From positions 1,076,501 to 1,140,500 of the forward strand of contig CM072342.1 in the NCBI GenBank assembly GCA_036874045.1: DNA of 64,000 nt. Reading direction: 5' to 3'. The stretch is from Cymodocea nodosa (lineage: Eukaryota > Streptophyta > Magnoliopsida > Alismatales > Cymodoceaceae). The position numbers were made by a program, and so were the translations under genes. Of the stretch, positions 62,864 to 64,000 are shown one piece after another. The first letter of the stretch is position 1. Each line of letters begins with the position of its first letter. The notes under the pieces are model-generated. The model worked only from the letters and a program-made list of their open reading frames with translations. It ran no database searches and was not told the DNA's origin.

Positions 62864-64000
62864 TCATCTAGTTCTTCCATCCCACATTGCCATCATCATA
62901 TCTTCTCGCATCTTATCTGCCATTTCTTTTCTTTGTTCTTGAGTCATTCGAACCTGGGCATTGCTTTCTATATGTATCTCTCCCATTGGTTGTATGTCAT
63001 CAATAATATTTAACTCTTCCAACTCATCTAGCAAGTCCTCAAGTAAATCTTCCTTATCAGTCTTACGAATAAAATTATGAAGCAAAAAACATGCGATGAC
63101 AATCTTTACTTGTGTTTCATATGGATATGGCATTTGACCACGTAATATTGAAAATCGATGTTTCACAACTCCAAATGTACGTTCAATGACTGTTCTCAAT
63201 TGTGAATGTCTGTAGTTGAAATTTTCTACAGCATTACGAGGAACTCTATCATTAACATAATCAGATAGATGGTATCTTACACCTCGAAATGGACAAATAT
63301 ATTCTGGTCGATTTGGATATCCAGCATCAACTAAGTAAAACTTACCTGTATAAAAAAAATATTAGTATGGTGATGTCTTCATAACTTGTAGAAGTGGAAA
63401 ACACATTTACCTGGTGGAACTTGAAAACCATTAGGTCTAGTAACTGCATCTTGGAGAATACGAGCATCAGCAGCTGATCCTTCCCAACCAGCTAAAATAT
63501 ATGTAAATTCCATATCAAAATTACATGCTGCCATTACATTTTGAGATAATTCACCTTTCCTGTTCCTAAATCTTGCTGTTTCTTGTCCATAAATAGTTGC
63601 TTTTATATGTGTACCATCAATAGCTCCAATACAATCCTATAAACATGCACTTTTATTTTGATATTGACTAAAATAACATATAAGATAAGGAAACACCAAA
63701 GGTGTGAAAATGTACCTTAAAATATGGGTACACATTTGAGTCTTGACGAATTCGACTTGGTGTTTCAGATGAAGGTCTTGCTAGAAGAACATGATTTAGT
63801 CGTAATACAGCATTCAACACTTCATTAAAGTATTTACTAACTGTCCAACTTGATCGACTAAATCGTTCTGTAGTTACTCCATACCTTTGATTTTGCCCAA
63901 TTGTCACAAGGAACATGGCAAACTTCTCTTCTACACTGATATTGTTGGTATCTTTCAGCACTTCTTCCCTCCTCATTAATTCACAAAAACCCTTGAAAAC
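62864..64000 (-). CDS. PIF/Harbinger transposase (DDE nuclease), 5' truncated by window
   Basis: Minus-strand exons seen are 63345-62864, 63636-63411 and from 63716 up to the window edge. They give about 330 residues and the frame stays open to position 64000. The nuclease catalyses excision and insertion at TTA sites. The DDE acidic residues are visible: first Asp in DCIGAIDGTHIKATIYGQ, second Asp in LAGWEGSAADARIL, and Glu in LRTVIERTFGVVKHRFSILR. Other conserved blocks are FYLVDAGYPNRPEYICPFRG and KIVIACFLLHNFIRK, followed by an acidic tail. The upstream part (VEEKFAMFLVTIGQNQRYGV, FSRSSWTVSKYFNEVLNAVL) is the helix-turn-helix-like region. No stop or frameshift was found in the visible part, so the element may be young or recently active. 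Both introns have matching phases. Confidence 0.92.

Larger units (their letters stand above)
62643..64000 (-). mobile_element. PIF/Harbinger-type DNA transposon, one end
   Basis: The element starts at 62643 with AGGGCGTGTTAGTGCATGAC, preceded by TTA (62640-62642), the 3-bp target duplicated by PIF/Harbinger elements. A GGGCNTGTT-like terminus is usual for the superfamily. It encloses a minus-strand DDE transposase and continues beyond the window, so the second terminal repeat, the second TTA copy and any Myb-like second protein cannot be seen. Confidence 0.75.

Overview
This window is plant nuclear DNA, most likely from a non-grass monocot (a Zingiberales or palm-like genome would fit). The evidence is GT-AG introns, AT-rich introns and spacers, GC-rich first exons, plant-only gene families, plastid transit peptides, SINE-like repeats and a PIF/Harbinger transposon. 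The species call is inference. The gene models were built by hand by joining exons whose phases match, and every multi-exon model below closes in frame.

Layout, left to right: (1) a small TPX2-domain microtubule protein gene (+, 1549-3519); (2) a plant-conserved protein of unknown function (+, 5625-9117), followed by a long tail with an Au-type SINE; (3) inositol-pentakisphosphate 2-kinase IPK1 (-, 13394-17009); (4) a plastid metallo-beta-lactamase-like protein (+, 19576-22337); (5) a chloroplast-type peptidyl-tRNA hydrolase (-, 23206-27346); (6) a decayed proline-rich cell-wall protein fragment (27590-27890); (7) a large alpha/beta-hydrolase lipase-like protein (-, 29019-36340); (8) a P-loop NTPase with predicted membrane segments at both ends (-, 39044-43051); (9) an intact CLE signalling-peptide motif in a broken or unresolved reading frame (+, about 43878-44284); (10) a YJU2/CCDC130-type splicing factor (-, 47535-51611); (11) an SPX-domain phosphate-signalling protein with two P1BS sites upstream (+, 53344-54303); (12) an orphan coding-like exon (-, 54790-54946); (13) a senescence-associated AAF-like plastid protein (-, 55888-61466); (14) one end of a PIF/Harbinger transposon with a transposase that runs off the window (-, 62643-64000).

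The genes do not form an operon and most have unrelated housekeeping roles. There is one functional echo: IPK1 makes InsP6, the precursor of the InsP8 that SPX proteins sense, and the SPX gene carries PHR-type P1BS boxes. The less expected content is the CLE motif outside any clean gene, four diverged copies of one SINE-like repeat that all sit in introns, a 100-bp tandem duplication that copies the end of an IPK1 exon with a GC instead of a GT donor, and a 41-bp triple repeat in the first intron of the splicing-factor gene.
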